Assembly (NCBI GenBank): GCA_902795615.1
Contig: CADBLQ010000011.1
Coordinates: forward strand, 1 to 59,426
Origin: an uncultured Pseudomonadota bacterium
GTDB lineage: Bacteria; Pseudomonadota; Alphaproteobacteria; RUG11792
Direction: 5' to 3'
DNA length: 59,426 bases
Part shown: one piece after another, positions 34,478-47,213 of the stretch
Position numbering within the stretch: position 1 is the stretch's first letter
Layout: every line of letters begins with the position of its first letter
The notes under the pieces: model-generated
What the model saw: the letters and a program-made list of their open reading frames with translations, nothing else
Told to the model about the DNA's origin: nothing
Database searches by the model: none
Made by a program: the position numbers and the translations under genes

Positions 34478-37400
34478 ATGCTGAAGAACGAAGATTTAAA
34501 TACAATTAAAGATTTTGATGCTATCAGGATTACAATAGCTAGTCCGGAAGAAATACGAGCTTGGTCATTTGGCGAAGTAAAAAAACCGGAAACGATAAAT
34601 TACAGAACATTTAAGCCAGAGCGTGATGGTTTATTTTGTGCTCGTATATTTGGCCCAGTGAAAGATTACGAATGCAGTTGTGGTAAGTATAAACGCATGA
34701 AATATAAAGGCGTTATATGTGAAAAATGCGGAGTTGAGGTTACTCTTAGTCGAGTACGTCGCGAACGTATGGGTCACATAGAGTTAGCTGCCCCAGTTGC
34801 ACATGTATGGTTCTTGAAATCGATACCAAGCCATATTTCGATAATTTTAGACCGAGGAGTAAAAGAATTAGAAAAAATATTGTATTTTGAAAAGTATGTC
34901 ATTTTAGACCCTGGTATGACTGCCTACAAAAAGTACGACACAATTACTGAGCAGGAATACAATGAAATTATTTCGAAGTTAGAAGAACATGAAATTGAAT
35001 GTTTCAAAGTTGGTATTGGTGCTGAAGCAGTTCGCACAATGCTGGAAAATCTTGATTTGGATAAGGAAATTTCAAAACTAACTGAAGAATTACCACTATG
35101 CACGCTAGAACTAAAAAAGAAGAAATTAGTTCGCAGATTAAAGTTGTTAAAGTCGTTTAAAAAGTCGGGCGTAGGTCCTGAAAATATGATATTAACTGTC
35201 TTACCAGTTATTCCCCCTGAGCTAAGACCTTTAGTAGCTCTAGAGGGCGGACGATTTGCTACAAGTGACTTGAATGATTTATATAGGCGTGTCATAAATC
35301 GGAATAACAGATTAAAACGTTTACTAGCACAAGGAATTACGCCAGACGTAGTAATACGAAATGAAAAACGCATGTTACAAGAAGCTGTTGATGCTTTATT
35401 TGATAATAAACGTAGAGGGAACAAAGCCATTACAGGAACAGGAAAACGACCATTGAAATCGTTGTCCGACATGCTGAAGGGAAAACAGGGGCGTTTTAGA
35501 CAGAACTTACTTGGTAAACGTGTTGACTATTCAGGTCGGTCTGTTATTACAGTAGGTCCTGAATTAAAACTTCATCAATGTGGATTACCTAAAGCAATGG
35601 CGTTAGAATTATTCAAGCCATTTGTGTTCGCTAAATTGGAAAAGTATGGATTATCAAGTAGTCTCAAGTCGTCTCAGCGATTAGTTGAACAAGGTCGATC
35701 TGAAGTTTGGGATATTTTAGAGGAAGTAATGCGTGAACATCCGGTGTTATTAAACCGGGCACCAACACTACATCGCTTAAGTATACAAGCATTTGAACCA
35801 ATACTAACAGAAGGCAAATCGATAAAATTACATCCCCTTGTTTGTGCTGCGTTTAATGCTGACTTCGATGGGGACCAAATGGCAGTACATGTACCGTTAT
35901 CAATTGAAGCTCAATTAGAAGCCAGAATTTTAATGTTATCAACAAATAACATACTAAGTCCGTCAAGTGGCAAACCTATTGTTGTGCCCTCTAAAGATAT
36001 AGTTTTAGGTATGTATTACCTTACTATGGAAATTGAAGGATTGCCGAACGAAGGACATTGTTATGCTGATCTGAATGAAATCTATTATGCGTTACAAGAA
36101 AAAATGATTACCTACCATACAAAAATTAAAACGCGGATTCCGTACTATAGCGAAGACGGTTCAATAGAGTATAAGAGCGTAGATACAACTCCAGGTCGGG
36201 TTATTTTTTATCAGATATTTCCACATAACCATAATGTTCCATTTGATTTAGCAAATAGATTAATGACATCAACTGAAATTACAGGGTTGATCGATAGTGT
36301 TTATTTCTACTGTGGACAAAAGGAAACAGCTATTTTTGTCGATAAAATCATGGAAATGGGTTTTAAGTATATGACGAAGTCGGGTATTTCGTATGGCAAA
36401 GATGATTTGATTATACCAGCTGAAAAACAAGCACTAATCAAAGAAACGGAAAAAGTTGTTAGCGAATATGAACAACAGTATTTGGATGGATTTATAACAC
36501 AAGGTGAGAAATACAATAAAGTAATTGATGCATGGTCAAAATGTGGAGATAAGGTTGCAGATGCTCTTATGACTGCAGTTGCACGTACTGAACGTGGTCA
36601 ACAACCGAATTCTGTTTATATGATGATGCATTCTAAAGCACGTGGTTCGATGGCGCAATTAAGACAATCATCTGGTATGCGTGGTTTAATGGCAAAACCT
36701 ACAGGTGAAATTATTGAAACTCCCATTATTTCTAGTTTTAAAGAGGGTTTATCGGTTCTTGAGTATTTCATTTCTACACACGGAAGTCGTAAGGGGTTGA
36801 CGGATACCGCATTAAAAACAGCAAACTCTGGTTATTTAACACGTCGTTTGGTAGATGTAGCAAATGACTGTGTAGTAACTGAAGAAGACTGTGGAACTCG
36901 CAAAGGTATAATGATGAAACCAATCTACGATGGCTCAAATGTAGTTGTATCGTTGAAAGAACGAATACTTGGTCGATATGTAGCTACTGATATCATTAAT
37001 CCCAATACAGGTGCATTAATTGTTTCTCGTAACGGTTTTATTGATGAGTATAAATCTAATGAAATTATCGATGTGGGAATTGATGAAGTGCTGGTAAGGA
37101 GTTCTGTTACATGTGAAACGAAAAACGGCATTTGCTGTAAATGCTATGGTCGAGATTTAGCTCGAGGTGAGCCAGTAGGTATAGGTGAAGCAATAGGTGT
37201 CATTGCAGCACAGTCTATTGGAGAACCAGGAACTCAGTTAACAATGAGAACCTTTCATATTGGAGGAACAGCACAAAAAAATTCGGAACAATCTGGAATT
37301 GAGGCATCAATGGATGCACGGATATCGTTCAAAAATATGTCGATTGTCGAGAATTCAAAAGGTGAAAATATTGTTTTATCAAAAAAGGGAGAAATTGCAT

Positions 37401-38644
37401 TAATTGATGAAAATGGTCGTGAACGCATATCTTACAAAGTGCCATATGGTAGTGCCTTAAGAGTAAAAGCTGGTAACTTGGTTAAAGCGGGAACTGTATT
37501 GGCAGATTGGGATCCATATACAACTCCAGTTGTTAGTGAAGTTTCAGGGTACGTAAAATATACTGATTTGGTTGATGGAGTTTCATTAAAAGAAGTCACA
37601 GATGAAACTACTGGTATTTCAAATAAAGTGGTTGTCGACTGGAGCCATGTTAGTAGAAATACTGAGTTCAGACCACACTTGGCGTTAATTGATGAAAATG
37701 GGAAAGCAATTCTGACAAGTAGCAAAACTGAAGCAAGGCATTTTCTGTCTATTGATACGATTATTACTGTAAATGAAGGGGATTATGTAAAACCCGGAGA
37801 TGTATTAGCAAGGATACCAAAGGATGTGACTAAAACAAAAGATATTACAGGTGGTTTGCCACGTGTTTCAGAATTATTTGAAGCAAGAATGCCTAAAGAT
37901 CCAGCAATTTTAACAGATATGGATGGATATATTGAATTTGGTAAAGACTATAAATCGAAAAAGCGAATTAGGGTTGTCTCAGAACATAACGAAGAAATTT
38001 TTAGAGAGTATTTGGTTTCAAAACATAAATCAGTAGTTGTCCACGAAGGAGATTTAGTAAAAAAAGGCGATACGCTAGTTGATGGTACTGTTGTGTTACA
38101 AGACATTTTACGTATTATGGGAGTGGAATATTTGGCTCGGTATTTCGTTGATGAAGTACAAAAAGTGTATAGATTACAAGGCGTATCGGTTAACGATAAA
38201 CATATAGAAGTAATTCTACGACAGATGTTGCATAAACGAGAAGTTATAAATCCTGGCAATTCAACTTATATTACAGGTGATGAAATCGATAAAGATGACT
38301 TAGAACTCGAGAATGAAGAGTTACTGCGAAATGGACAACAGCCAATTGAAAGTATGCCCATACTTGAAGGTATTACGAGGGCTGCTTTAAGGACAAAATC
38401 ATTTATATCGGCAGCATCATTCCAAGAGACAACAAGAGTATTAACGGAGGCAGCGTTATCTGGTAAAGTCGATTACTTAACTGGTCTGAAAGAAAACGTC
38501 ATTATAGGTCGTTTAATGCCTGCTGGAACAGGTAGTGTTGTTAAAAAGTGGAAATCAGATGCCAAACAGAAACAAACCTTAGATACAGATATTGTTATGT
38601 CTGATACAACACCAGATGAGAATATGCTTCCTATTGCTAGGTAG
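34478..38644 (+). CDS. rpoC: DNA-directed RNA polymerase subunit beta'
   Basis: This is the beta' subunit of RNA polymerase, 1388 residues. The N-terminal zinc site is [20 protein letters not shown], the active-site Mg loop is [12 protein letters not shown], and the second zinc region is [13 protein letters not shown]. The trigger-loop/bridge-helix region [15 protein letters not shown] is intact. It ends the plus-strand block: after it, a bidirectional terminator separates it from comEC. The rpsL-rpsG-fusA-tuf genes that often follow rpoC are not here. Confidence 0.98.
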   Translation: MLKNEDLNTIKDFDAIRITIASPEEIRAWSFGEVKKPETINYRTFKPERDGLFCARIFGPVKDYECSCGKYKRMKYKGVICEKCGVEVTLSRVRRERMGHIELAAPVAHVWFLKSIPSHISIILDRGVKELEKILYFEKYVILDPGMTAYKKYDTITEQEYNEIISKLEEHEIECFKVGIGAEAVRTMLENLDLDKEISKLTEELPLCTLELKKKKLVRRLKLLKSFKKSGVGPENMILTVLPVIPPELRPLVALEGGRFATSDLNDLYRRVINRNNRLKRLLAQGITPDVVIRNEKRMLQEAVDALFDNKRRGNKAITGTGKRPLKSLSDMLKGKQGRFRQNLLGKRVDYSGRSVITVGPELKLHQCGLPKAMALELFKPFVFAKLEKYGLSSSLKSSQRLVEQGRSEVWDILEEVMREHPVLLNRAPTLHRLSIQAFEPILTEGKSIKLHPLVCAAFNADFDGDQMAVHVPLSIEAQLEARILMLSTNNILSPSSGKPIVVPSKDIVLGMYYLTMEIEGLPNEGHCYADLNEIYYALQEKMITYHTKIKTRIPYYSEDGSIEYKSVDTTPGRVIFYQIFPHNHNVPFDLANRLMTSTEITGLIDSVYFYCGQKETAIFVDKIMEMGFKYMTKSGISYGKDDLIIPAEKQALIKETEKVVSEYEQQYLDGFITQGEKYNKVIDAWSKCGDKVADALMTAVARTERGQQPNSVYMMMHSKARGSMAQLRQSSGMRGLMAKPTGEIIETPIISSFKEGLSVLEYFISTHGSRKGLTDTALKTANSGYLTRRLVDVANDCVVTEEDCGTRKGIMMKPIYDGSNVVVSLKERILGRYVATDIINPNTGALIVSRNGFIDEYKSNEIIDVGIDEVLVRSSVTCETKNGICCKCYGRDLARGEPVGIGEAIGVIAAQSIGEPGTQLTMRTFHIGGTAQKNSEQSGIEASMDARISFKNMSIVENSKGENIVLSKKGEIALIDENGRERISYKVPYGSALRVKAGNLVKAGTVLADWDPYTTPVVSEVSGYVKYTDLVDGVSLKEVTDETTGISNKVVVDWSHVSRNTEFRPHLALIDENGKAILTSSKTEARHFLSIDTIITVNEGDYVKPGDVLARIPKDVTKTKDITGGLPRVSELFEARMPKDPAILTDMDGYIEFGKDYKSKKRIRVVSEHNEEIFREYLVSKHKSVVVHEGDLVKKGDTLVDGTVVLQDILRIMGVEYLARYFVDEVQKVYRLQGVSVNDKHIEVILRQMLHKREVINPGNSTYITGDEIDKDDLELENEELLRNGQQPIESMPILEGITRAALRTKSFISAASFQETTRVLTEAALSGKVDYLTGLKENVIIGRLMPAGTGSVVKKWKSDAKQKQTLDTDIVMSDTTPDENMLPIAR

Positions 38645-38651
38645 TTTATAA

Positions 38652-38705
38652 TAAAAAAAAGGTACTGACCGTACGTTTACTGATTTACAGAGCGTACGGT
38701 TTTAC
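38652..38705. terminator. Bidirectional terminator between rpoC and comEC
   Basis: ACCGTACG (38668-38675) pairs perfectly with CGTACGGT (38693-38700). On the plus strand TTTTACTT follows; on the minus strand the A-run at about 38653-38660 reads as a T-run after the stem. The right arm lies inside the last codons of comEC. It can therefore end rpoC and comEC transcription. Confidence 0.65.
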
Positions 38706-40551
38706 TTATATATAATATAGGAGCGTATGGGTGCATTGGATGAAATAACGTTTTAACTGTGCCATCTGCCCATATAAAACTGGGACAATTATCTTTTAGT
38801 GACAATGATAATTTTGAGTAATCAATTTCAACATATTCAATTTTGTTAGAATATCCGAAATTACGGCATAATGTTTCGGCGATTTTGCGACCTTTACGTT
38901 TAGAGTTTGTGTAAAACCTTCCATCTTTTATATAACAGACAATTTTCTGATTTGGAAATATAACGGCAACTGGATTCTTTTCAAATATCCAAGTTATTAT
39001 GCTTATACATAAAGTACTAATACCAATATACCTTAATTTTGATTTGCACAGGGATGTTACTATACCGCCAAAGACAATTGTGTATAAAGTCATCATCTGA
39101 GGCGATTTAATAGGAATATCCGTATATGGTAGATTAGAACAGATAGTCAAAATTGATACCATTTTTGTTATAGCCCAAGCAAATATATTAAGCAAACACT
39201 GTACTTGACCGGTAGTTACAATACACAATAATCCTATAGGAACTACTATGAATGAAATCATTGGAATTGCTATTGCGTTGCCCAGTGTGCCACAAATACT
39301 TAATCTGTTAAATGTAGCAATTGATATAGGTGCTGTAGCTATTGTTGCGATAATAGTTGTGACAAAAGATGAAAGTATATAGATGAATATGTTTATAGTT
39401 GGATTAGTTTTATGTTTGAGTAAATTGCCATAATGTTCATAAAATGAAACAAGTGCTACTACAGCACTGAATGATAGTTGAAAACTGATCGAAAATAACG
39501 CTCCTGAATCGATTAAGAGAATTAGTAATGCTGAAAATGATACATTCTTCATGGAAATTACACCACGACCAAGCATAAGTCCTATAAGACCAACTAACGT
39601 CATTATGTATGCCCTAGTAGCTGATGGTGAAAATCCAGACAGAGCGAGGTAACAACCAGTTAATACAATGGTTAAAGCAGATGCCATTATTTGCGGATTT
39701 ATTCTTAACCAAAAATGACTTATATATAAGAATATCCTAAATAAAATAATATATACCATGGTAGCAACTAAACTCATATGCAATCCTGAAATTGCTAATA
39801 CATGAGCAGTACCTGATTTGATAAATATTTCTCTAATATCTGTCGATATCGATGACTTATCTCCAGTAATTAACGCACTTGCAATACCACCAATGGTGGC
39901 TCCTAGTTTATCAATTATTTTACGGGTAAGAGTGCATCGTAATTTATTAAATACGTCATAGTGTTTTGTAGTGCCAATTTTTTTTATTTTAAATGCCACA
40001 CCCGTCACATCTATTTCTTGTAACGTATAGTACTGCTTAGGATTAAAAGTAAATGGAGCAACAGAAGGTTTAAACGGAGTTAATTGACCAAAAACTGAGA
40101 CACGATCTCCAACAAAAATATTATTAGAAGTTTTTACTGAGCATGTCATTTTAGCTGTCTTTATAAAATCTAGTTTTAAATCTTTATTTTTGAAATGTAT
40201 ATCTCTAAATACAATGCGTCTCATGTTTTTCATTACTGGATGTGTTTCTTCAATATATTTAACAGTAGCTTCAAATGGCAACGTATATTCTTGTGTAAGA
40301 TATTGTTTATTAATTAGGAACGTAGTTTTAAAAATTCCTCCGGTTTGTGCAACGTAAAAACCAAGTGATAATAATAAAAATGTATTACGTAACAATTTTA
40401 TTTTGTATAAAATACATGCAATCACTACTAAAAATAAAAATATCCACAAAAATGAGAAGTTTACGCCAATTAAAATGCCAATTCCCAAAATAACTGGATT
40501 AAATAATGAAAATTGTTCAGACAGTATATTTTGTTGTACTTTATTCAGCAT
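38677..40551 (-). CDS. comEC: ComEC/Rec2 family DNA uptake channel
   Basis: ComEC carries single-stranded DNA across the inner membrane during natural transformation. The 624-residue protein has two N-terminal helices, an OB-like soluble domain (about residues 85-190), and the competence domain with the signature TAHVLAISGLHMSL near residue 250, followed by many membrane helices. The C-terminal metallo-beta-lactamase domain of Gram-positive ComEC is absent; a short soluble tail stands in its place. comM is also in this window, but no pilin or comEA gene is seen. The frame starts with ATG at 40551. Confidence 0.88.
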   Translation of the reverse strand: MLNKVQQNILSEQFSLFNPVILGIGILIGVNFSFLWIFLFLVVIACILYKIKLLRNTFLLLSLGFYVAQTGGIFKTTFLINKQYLTQEYTLPFEATVKYIEETHPVMKNMRRIVFRDIHFKNKDLKLDFIKTAKMTCSVKTSNNIFVGDRVSVFGQLTPFKPSVAPFTFNPKQYYTLQEIDVTGVAFKIKKIGTTKHYDVFNKLRCTLTRKIIDKLGATIGGIASALITGDKSSISTDIREIFIKSGTAHVLAISGLHMSLVATMVYIILFRIFLYISHFWLRINPQIMASALTIVLTGCYLALSGFSPSATRAYIMTLVGLIGLMLGRGVISMKNVSFSALLILLIDSGALFSISFQLSFSAVVALVSFYEHYGNLLKHKTNPTINIFIYILSSFVTTIIATIATAPISIATFNRLSICGTLGNAIAIPMISFIVVPIGLLCIVTTGQVQCLLNIFAWAITKMVSILTICSNLPYTDIPIKSPQMMTLYTIVFGGIVTSLCKSKLRYIGISTLCISIITWIFEKNPVAVIFPNQKIVCYIKDGRFYTNSKRKGRKIAETLCRNFGYSNKIEYVEIDYSKLSLSLKDNCPSFIWADGTVKTLFHPMHPYAPILYISKTVRSVNQ

Positions 40552-40694
40552 GCGTAGTGCTTCTTAAATTTTCATTTTGATATTAATAAAAAATATTTTA
40601 ATAATTAGTTATAGTGTATTATCTTAGCATAGTTGGTTCAGTGACATATAATGGCAACCCACTGACACATATATATCACTAAATGTATTGGATT

Positions 40695-41249
40695 TTAATT
40701 CTCTGATGATACATTATTGTGAAACTTCAATATTTGTATTACATTTTTTTCAGTGTTCAGATAAGTTGCTAGGTCAATTTCATCTCCATCACCAATCCTA
40801 ATACGACATTTACGTTCAATATTCAAATTTTTTACCTCAAAATTTGGCAGATAGCCATCATTCATATAAAATATGATTTTACTATTATTTAGAGTTACCT
40901 CCTCTTTACAATTAAAGTGAGAATTCCCATGTAGTATTATTTCTGAATTATTAAAAATAATATTTCGTTCCGAATAAAAACAAGTAGGGGAAGAGTTTTG
41001 ATTTTCGCCATTTGAATATATTTCAATACAACAGCCATTAAATTCAGTTGCGTCTGACGCATTGAGTTCAAATTTACCACCTGGCATGATGCTTATTACT
41101 GCGTGAATATTGTTATTTTGCCTATTCTGCAATAAACCATTGTTAGCTATATCTGCAGGTTCATTTGTGCTTCCAGTTTCCAAGAGAACAGCGTTCGCAG
41201 TGATTATTCCTACCAGGAACATTAGCGACGCATATAATAATCTATTCAT
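40695..41249 (-). CDS. Exported protein of unknown function, probably beta-rich
   Basis: No family is recognised. The 184-residue protein has a signal peptide (MNRLLYASLMFLVGIITANA, with cleavage probably after ANA at about 20). The mature part has repeated short strands with N-x-S/T-x-I patterns (for example NNSEIILHG and LNNSKIIFYM), suggesting a small beta-solenoid or beta-sandwich; four to five cysteines could form disulfides. TTG codons at 41273 and 41267 upstream are alternative starts, the latter with AAGGA at good spacing. The gene is alone on the minus strand between comEC and cca. Confidence 0.62.
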   Translation of the reverse strand: MNRLLYASLMFLVGIITANAVLLETGSTNEPADIANNGLLQNRQNNNIHAVISIMPGGKFELNASDATEFNGCCIEIYSNGENQNSSPTCFYSERNIIFNNSEIILHGNSHFNCKEEVTLNNSKIIFYMNDGYLPNFEVKNLNIERKCRIRIGDGDEIDLATYLNTEKNVIQILKFHNNVSSEN

Positions 41250-41335
41250 TTTTAACAAAAAAAGCAACTTCAATCCTTATGAAGGATATGATAGCAAATT
41301 TTATTGCCTACGAAAGTCATACGCACATTTTTAGT

Positions 41336-42427
41336 TCACTTTGCAATTTTTTTTAGATATTCAATACATGCGAGCTTATCTGGTATAAAGCTATTTAAAA
41401 CCCACCACCGTTCACATAATTTCAATAATGCCCCTGGCTTCGGAATGATATTACAAATATCTGAATACGTTAACGGAAATGTAGGAAATTCTTGCGTAAT
41501 TACTTGTTGAAGAGGCTTGTCAAAAAATATATATTGTAAGATAATAGTATCCCGTTGTATTTCTTGGGATGTTTTGTATGCAACATATAGTAATGGCTCA
41601 GAAATATATTTAATATATTGATTTATAACATTAGTATACTTTTTAGGCAAGTGAAATTTATGTAACAGCGTATCTGTATCGAACAATGCATATAGTTTTA
41701 ATGTGATATGAGCATCAGGATATACTGTTAGAAGTTTTTTATAATTTTTTAAATTACATTTTATAATAACATTATTCATAAATTCCAGTATCTTATAATT
41801 TTCTTCATATTGTAGCAGTTTTATAATTTCAGATTGTATTCTTTCTATGGATAGAAGTGATATATTTGGTGCAAGCATTTTTATTGTATTATAATATCTA
41901 TTCGAGTAGTCTTTATATTTAGCACAAAAGCGATAGTATCTAAAAATCCTTAGATAATCTTCTCGTATTCTTTCAAACGGATTGCCAATAAAACGGACTA
42001 TATGATTTTGTAAATCTTCATTTCCATTGAAGTAATCGAATAGCTTTCCATATTGATCCATATACAATGCGTTCATAGTAAAGTCTCTACGCATTGCATC
42101 CTGTTTAAAGTCAGAAGTTTTTTCTACAGTGCAATGTCGCCCATCGCAATTAGCATCTTTTCGTAATGATGTTATTTGATAATGTATCTTATTAATAATC
42201 ACGGTAATAGATGAGAATTTTATACCTGTCTTAATAACGTGCATTCTCTCATGTTCCATGATATTGCACAACTTGTTAATTTCACAATTGATGGCAATAT
42301 CAAAATCATCTGTGCGTACATCGCATAAACCATCTCTCACACATCCCCCGACAAAACGTGCTTCAAGATGGTTATTATTAAAAATTTCAAATAGTTTTTT
42401 TGTCTCTGGAAATTTTAGAAAGTACAT
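41336..42427 (-). CDS. cca: CCA tRNA nucleotidyltransferase / poly(A) polymerase family
   Basis: This class II nucleotidyltransferase adds or repairs the CCA end of tRNAs. The head domain shows EARFVGGCVRDGL and the metal-binding pair in RTDDFDIAIN, then DAMRRDFTMNALY, and the neck IREDYLRIFRYYRF, all typical. At 363 residues it is close to the small alphaproteobacterial form. Its start overlaps the rph stop by one base (TAATG), so the two tRNA 3'-end enzymes are coupled. The tRNA-Pro(AGG) gene here lacks an encoded CCA and would need this enzyme. Confidence 0.9.
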   Translation of the reverse strand: MYFLKFPETKKLFEIFNNNHLEARFVGGCVRDGLCDVRTDDFDIAINCEINKLCNIMEHERMHVIKTGIKFSSITVIINKIHYQITSLRKDANCDGRHCTVEKTSDFKQDAMRRDFTMNALYMDQYGKLFDYFNGNEDLQNHIVRFIGNPFERIREDYLRIFRYYRFCAKYKDYSNRYYNTIKMLAPNISLLSIERIQSEIIKLLQYEENYKILEFMNNVIIKCNLKNYKKLLTVYPDAHITLKLYALFDTDTLLHKFHLPKKYTNVINQYIKYISEPLLYVAYKTSQEIQRDTIILQYIFFDKPLQQVITQEFPTFPLTYSDICNIIPKPGALLKLCERWWVLNSFIPDKLACIEYLKKIAK

Positions 42428-43158
42428 TATACGCTGGCTAAAGCCTCATCCTGTTTTTCTATTAAAAGGTTACGTGCATTTTTAGCATACTCGAACAGAG
42501 TTTTAAATGCCGTTTCATCAAATGGATGTTTTTCACCGCAAGCTTGAATTTCAATAATTTTATTGTCTGCCATTATGAAATTTGCATCGACCTCAGCATT
42601 ACTATCTTCTAAATAATCTAAGTCGCACATTGCTTCGCCATTTACTATACCACACGATACTGCTACTGCATGATTTCGAATTGGATTAGCAGGAATCAAT
42701 GATCGTTTTAGCAATTTTTTACAGGCTAAACACAATGCTATATAACCACCAGTAATACTTGCAGTACGGGTGCCTCCATCAGCCTGTATAACGTCGCAAT
42801 CAATTTTTATCTGTCGTTCGCCTACTATATTTAAATCAACAACCGACCGTAAAGATCTGCCAATAAGTCGTTGGATTTCTAATGTTCTGCCACTTTGCTT
42901 GCCTTTTGATGCCTCTCGTTCGATACGTTCATGAGATGCACATGGTAACATTCCATATTCAGCGGTAATCCAGCCCGTATGGGTATGTTTTAAAAACAAA
43001 GGAACTTTTTCATCAATTGTGGCAGCACATATTACGTGAGTATTACCATATTTTACCAAGCAAGAACCGTCACCGTAAGAGTAATAATCTGGTATAATTT
43101 CTATAGGTCTCATTTCATTATTTTTCCTATTGAATGAACGTTTAAAGGGAATATGCAT
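42427..43158 (-). CDS. rph: Ribonuclease PH
   Basis: RNase PH is a phosphorolytic 3'-5' exoribonuclease that trims tRNA precursors. The 243-residue protein has the family marks GSCLVKYGNTHVICAAT, GWITAEYGMLPCASHERIERE, LIGRSLRSVVDL, CDVIQADGGTRTASITGG and CDLDYLEDSNAEVDAN. All are intact. It is the first gene of the rph-cca pair and lies after a ~500-base non-coding region. Confidence 0.96.
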   Translation of the reverse strand: MHIPFKRSFNRKNNEMRPIEIIPDYYSYGDGSCLVKYGNTHVICAATIDEKVPLFLKHTHTGWITAEYGMLPCASHERIEREASKGKQSGRTLEIQRLIGRSLRSVVDLNIVGERQIKIDCDVIQADGGTRTASITGGYIALCLACKKLLKRSLIPANPIRNHAVAVSCGIVNGEAMCDLDYLEDSNAEVDANFIMADNKIIEIQACGEKHPFDETAFKTLFEYAKNARNLLIEKQDEALASV

Positions 43159-44696
<1,538 letters not shown>

Positions 44697-44697
<1 letters not shown>

Positions 44698-45005
44698 TGA
44701 TAAATCAGCAAATATTGATATATCTCTATTATGGAATTAGTTCACTATTGCAAAGTGTTGCTGTTATATTGATTGCATATATCATGATGGGTTGGATTGT
44801 CTTAGGTATCCAACCTAAAACTAATAGTACTTTTATGAAAATATATATGTTTTTGGAGGAACGAATAGAGCCAATTTTTACATACTGTCGACAGTTTCTT
44901 CCTCCTATCATGGGGTTAGATTTTTCTCCGTTCCTCGTTTTTCTTGCTATTGAAGGTATTCAGTATCTATTAGGTTTACTGTTCAGAATATTATTATCTA
45001 TCTAA
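44697..45005 (+). CDS. yggT: YggT family membrane protein
   Basis: YggT proteins are small inner-membrane proteins of poorly known role; a link to division or osmotic stress has been proposed. The 102-residue sequence has two hydrophobic segments (about residues 10-35 and 75-100) with the family-like ILIAYIMMGWIV and the loop ERIEPIFTYCRQFLPPIMGLDFSPF, which matches the YggT pattern PxxRxxP...D.SP. A longer frame from 44622 overlaps mreB and is rejected in favour of the ATG that overlaps the mreB stop. Confidence 0.8.
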
Positions 45006-45013
45006 CGAAAGCG

Positions 45014-45508
45014 TTATGCCACAGACTGAACAGTATTCAGCATGTTATTTATTTGTGCAACAATATGTTCTTTGTTAGGGTTGTTACCATAACCTAATAA
45101 CTCCAGCAATTTTTTATGAAATGTTTGATATAGGTTAAAAACGTTGCTACAACGCGGTATTTCATTATATACGAATTCTGTAAGGTCATATATTTCACTC
45201 TCGTTAGAGTTTAATGGCAACACAAAATTCAACACGTTACAAATATTGTCAAGCATTTTCATTTTCAAAAGATCATACATAAAATGAACCCATAACTCTT
45301 TACAATTTAATATTTTAAAAAAACCTAATCCATTCGAATATCTTGAATTGTAGAACACATAGATATTAGCAAAACTTGAGATAGTAGACGTTTTGCGAAT
45401 TAAGCCAGCAACTTTACCATGTTCTTTGGTAAATACGTGAATAATACTATAAGCTCCCCTGTATGGCTTTTTTAAAAGTACAAAACCAGTATCATCCCAC
45501 TCTGTCAT
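45014..45508 (-). CDS. recO: DNA repair protein RecO, short form
   Basis: RecO loads RecA on SSB-coated gaps in the RecFOR pathway. The N-terminal OB fold is recognisable: MTEWDDTGFVLLKKPYRG, then HVFTKEHGKVAGLIRKTS, as in alphaproteobacterial RecO. A helical part with FHKKLLELLGYG follows. At 164 residues it is far shorter than the usual ~240: it ends just after that helix and lacks the rest of the C-terminal domain, including a zinc site. Its start overlaps the end of ftsI by four bases (coupled). Function could be partial. Confidence 0.7.
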   Translation of the reverse strand: MTEWDDTGFVLLKKPYRGAYSIIHVFTKEHGKVAGLIRKTSTISSFANIYVFYNSRYSNGLGFFKILNCKELWVHFMYDLLKMKMLDNICNVLNFVLPLNSNESEIYDLTEFVYNEIPRCSNVFNLYQTFHKKLLELLGYGNNPNKEHIVAQINNMLNTVQSVA

Positions 45509-47211
45509 GATAGCCTCAAATACTTTGTAACTGATAGTTCTTTATTCTGTGTAACAGAACCATCTGCAATCCAGGTTATAAGACGAGAAAGTATCTCTTT
45601 TGCAACAGGTGCAACATTCCAGCCGGCAGTAGCATAGCCGTATGTTGATAGGTCGCCTTGTGGACTATCTAGTGAAACTAGTAGCATATATTGCGGATTA
45701 TCTAACGGGAAGCCACCAACAAATGTAGTTAATCTGTCTCTATTTGATGCATTCCCGTAACCTTTACGTCCCTTTCTTTTATATGCTGTCCCCGTTTTGC
45801 CAAATACTTCAATACTATCAACACCTGCTTTACGAGCAGTGCCATACAACACTACTCCTCTCATTAATTCTCGAACTAGTTTGGAAGTTTGGGGCGTAAC
45901 AACGCAAACTGGTTTCGTAGTTAAACTATTGTCGATGACAAGTCGTGGATTGATTTTGATTCCGCCATTAGTAATTGACGTTATAGCTGTCAATACTTGT
46001 AACGGAGATAGAGCAATCCCATAACCATAAGCTATTGTCATACATGAAATGTCAGTCCAATTTTTAGGTAATAATGGCGTTCCAATTTCGGGAATTTCGA
46101 GATGTAGTTTTTCTAGTAAGCCTAACTTTTTAAAATATTCTTGTTGAACTTTGATGCCAAATTTTTGTGCTATTTTAGCACACGCAATATTTGAAGAAAA
46201 AACTACCGCTTCTGCCAATGTTAATGGTCTTCCCTTTCCTTTAAAATCAGTTATCGAAAAACGTCCTACCTTAATAGGTGCTGACGCATCAAATACTGAA
46301 CCAACAGTTGACGAGCCACTATCTAATGCAATGGAGGCATTAATTACCTTCATGATAGAACCCTGTTCAAACACGCCTAAAGTGTTACGATTAAACATGG
46401 CTTCATTTGACATTTTTTTTAGATTATTTGGATCAAAATCAGGAAGTGATACCATAGCTAAGATTTCACCATTGGTTTTCATAAGAATGGCATTACCACC
46501 TTTGGCGTGAAATTTCTTTATGCCTGCTTTCAGCTCTTCACGTACAATATTTTGCAATCTCAAATCAAGACTTAATGTGAGTTTATCATCACTAAAATCA
46601 GATATGTATAATTCTTTATTAAAATGTTTTTCAATTCCGCAAATACCATTACAGTCAATATCAGTACATCCAATTATGTGAGAGAACAGATTACCATGTA
46701 TGTATATTCGTTTATAATCTTTTTGGAAGTGAATACCGGGAATACCCATATCCATTATTTGCTTTTCTATTGTGGGATGTACATGCCTCATTAGCCATAC
46801 AAAATGCTTATTTCTATCTTTTAGCTTGTATCTGATTTTTTCAGCACTAGGCATGCCATGGATTTTAGTAAGTTTTTTTATTGTGTCATCTGCATCAATG
46901 ATAGCTGATGGATCTGCAAAACATGAAGAAGTAGTTATGCTAGTAGCTAGTAGTTCCCCGTTTCTGTCGACAATATCTGCTTTTTTAACAATTTTTTCCC
47001 GATGGTAAATTGGTATCACACGTTGATATAAAGGAACCACCATTACAGATACTAAACGCCACAAAATTCCAATAAATACTAAACATATACAAACTATTGC
47101 AAATATCGCTCTACGATGTAGAACCTTCAACAAAGGATCTGTTTTGGGATACTTACGCCATAGAGTAAATCCTTTAGAAAATAATTTTGCCGTACTAATT
47201 AATTTCAACAT
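45505..47211 (-). CDS. ftsI: Peptidoglycan transpeptidase FtsI (PBP3)
   Basis: FtsI cross-links septal peptidoglycan. The 568-residue class B penicillin-binding protein has one N-terminal membrane helix (about residues 34-55), a dimerisation domain starting at VDRNGELLATS, and the transpeptidase domain with SIMK (the S-x-x-K active serine, in FEQGSIMKV), SSN (S-x-N) and KTGTA (K-T-G). All three are intact. The first motif reads QGSIMK where most FtsI have PGSTxK. It lies in rsmH-ftsL-ftsI order, a remnant of the dcw cluster, followed by recO. Confidence 0.95.
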   Translation of the reverse strand: MLKLISTAKLFSKGFTLWRKYPKTDPLLKVLHRRAIFAIVCICLVFIGILWRLVSVMVVPLYQRVIPIYHREKIVKKADIVDRNGELLATSITTSSCFADPSAIIDADDTIKKLTKIHGMPSAEKIRYKLKDRNKHFVWLMRHVHPTIEKQIMDMGIPGIHFQKDYKRIYIHGNLFSHIIGCTDIDCNGICGIEKHFNKELYISDFSDDKLTLSLDLRLQNIVREELKAGIKKFHAKGGNAILMKTNGEILAMVSLPDFDPNNLKKMSNEAMFNRNTLGVFEQGSIMKVINASIALDSGSSTVGSVFDASAPIKVGRFSITDFKGKGRPLTLAEAVVFSSNIACAKIAQKFGIKVQQEYFKKLGLLEKLHLEIPEIGTPLLPKNWTDISCMTIAYGYGIALSPLQVLTAITSITNGGIKINPRLVIDNSLTTKPVCVVTPQTSKLVRELMRGVVLYGTARKAGVDSIEVFGKTGTAYKRKGRKGYGNASNRDRLTTFVGGFPLDNPQYMLLVSLDSPQGDLSTYGYATAGWNVAPVAKEILSRLITWIADGSVTQNKELSVTKYLRLS

Positions 47212-47213
47212 TC

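Noticed and set aside
34924-35472. 182-codon minus-strand frame inside rpoC
   Set aside because: It lies entirely within the conserved RNA polymerase gene and has a Ser/Phe/Asn-rich composition typical of an antisense shadow.
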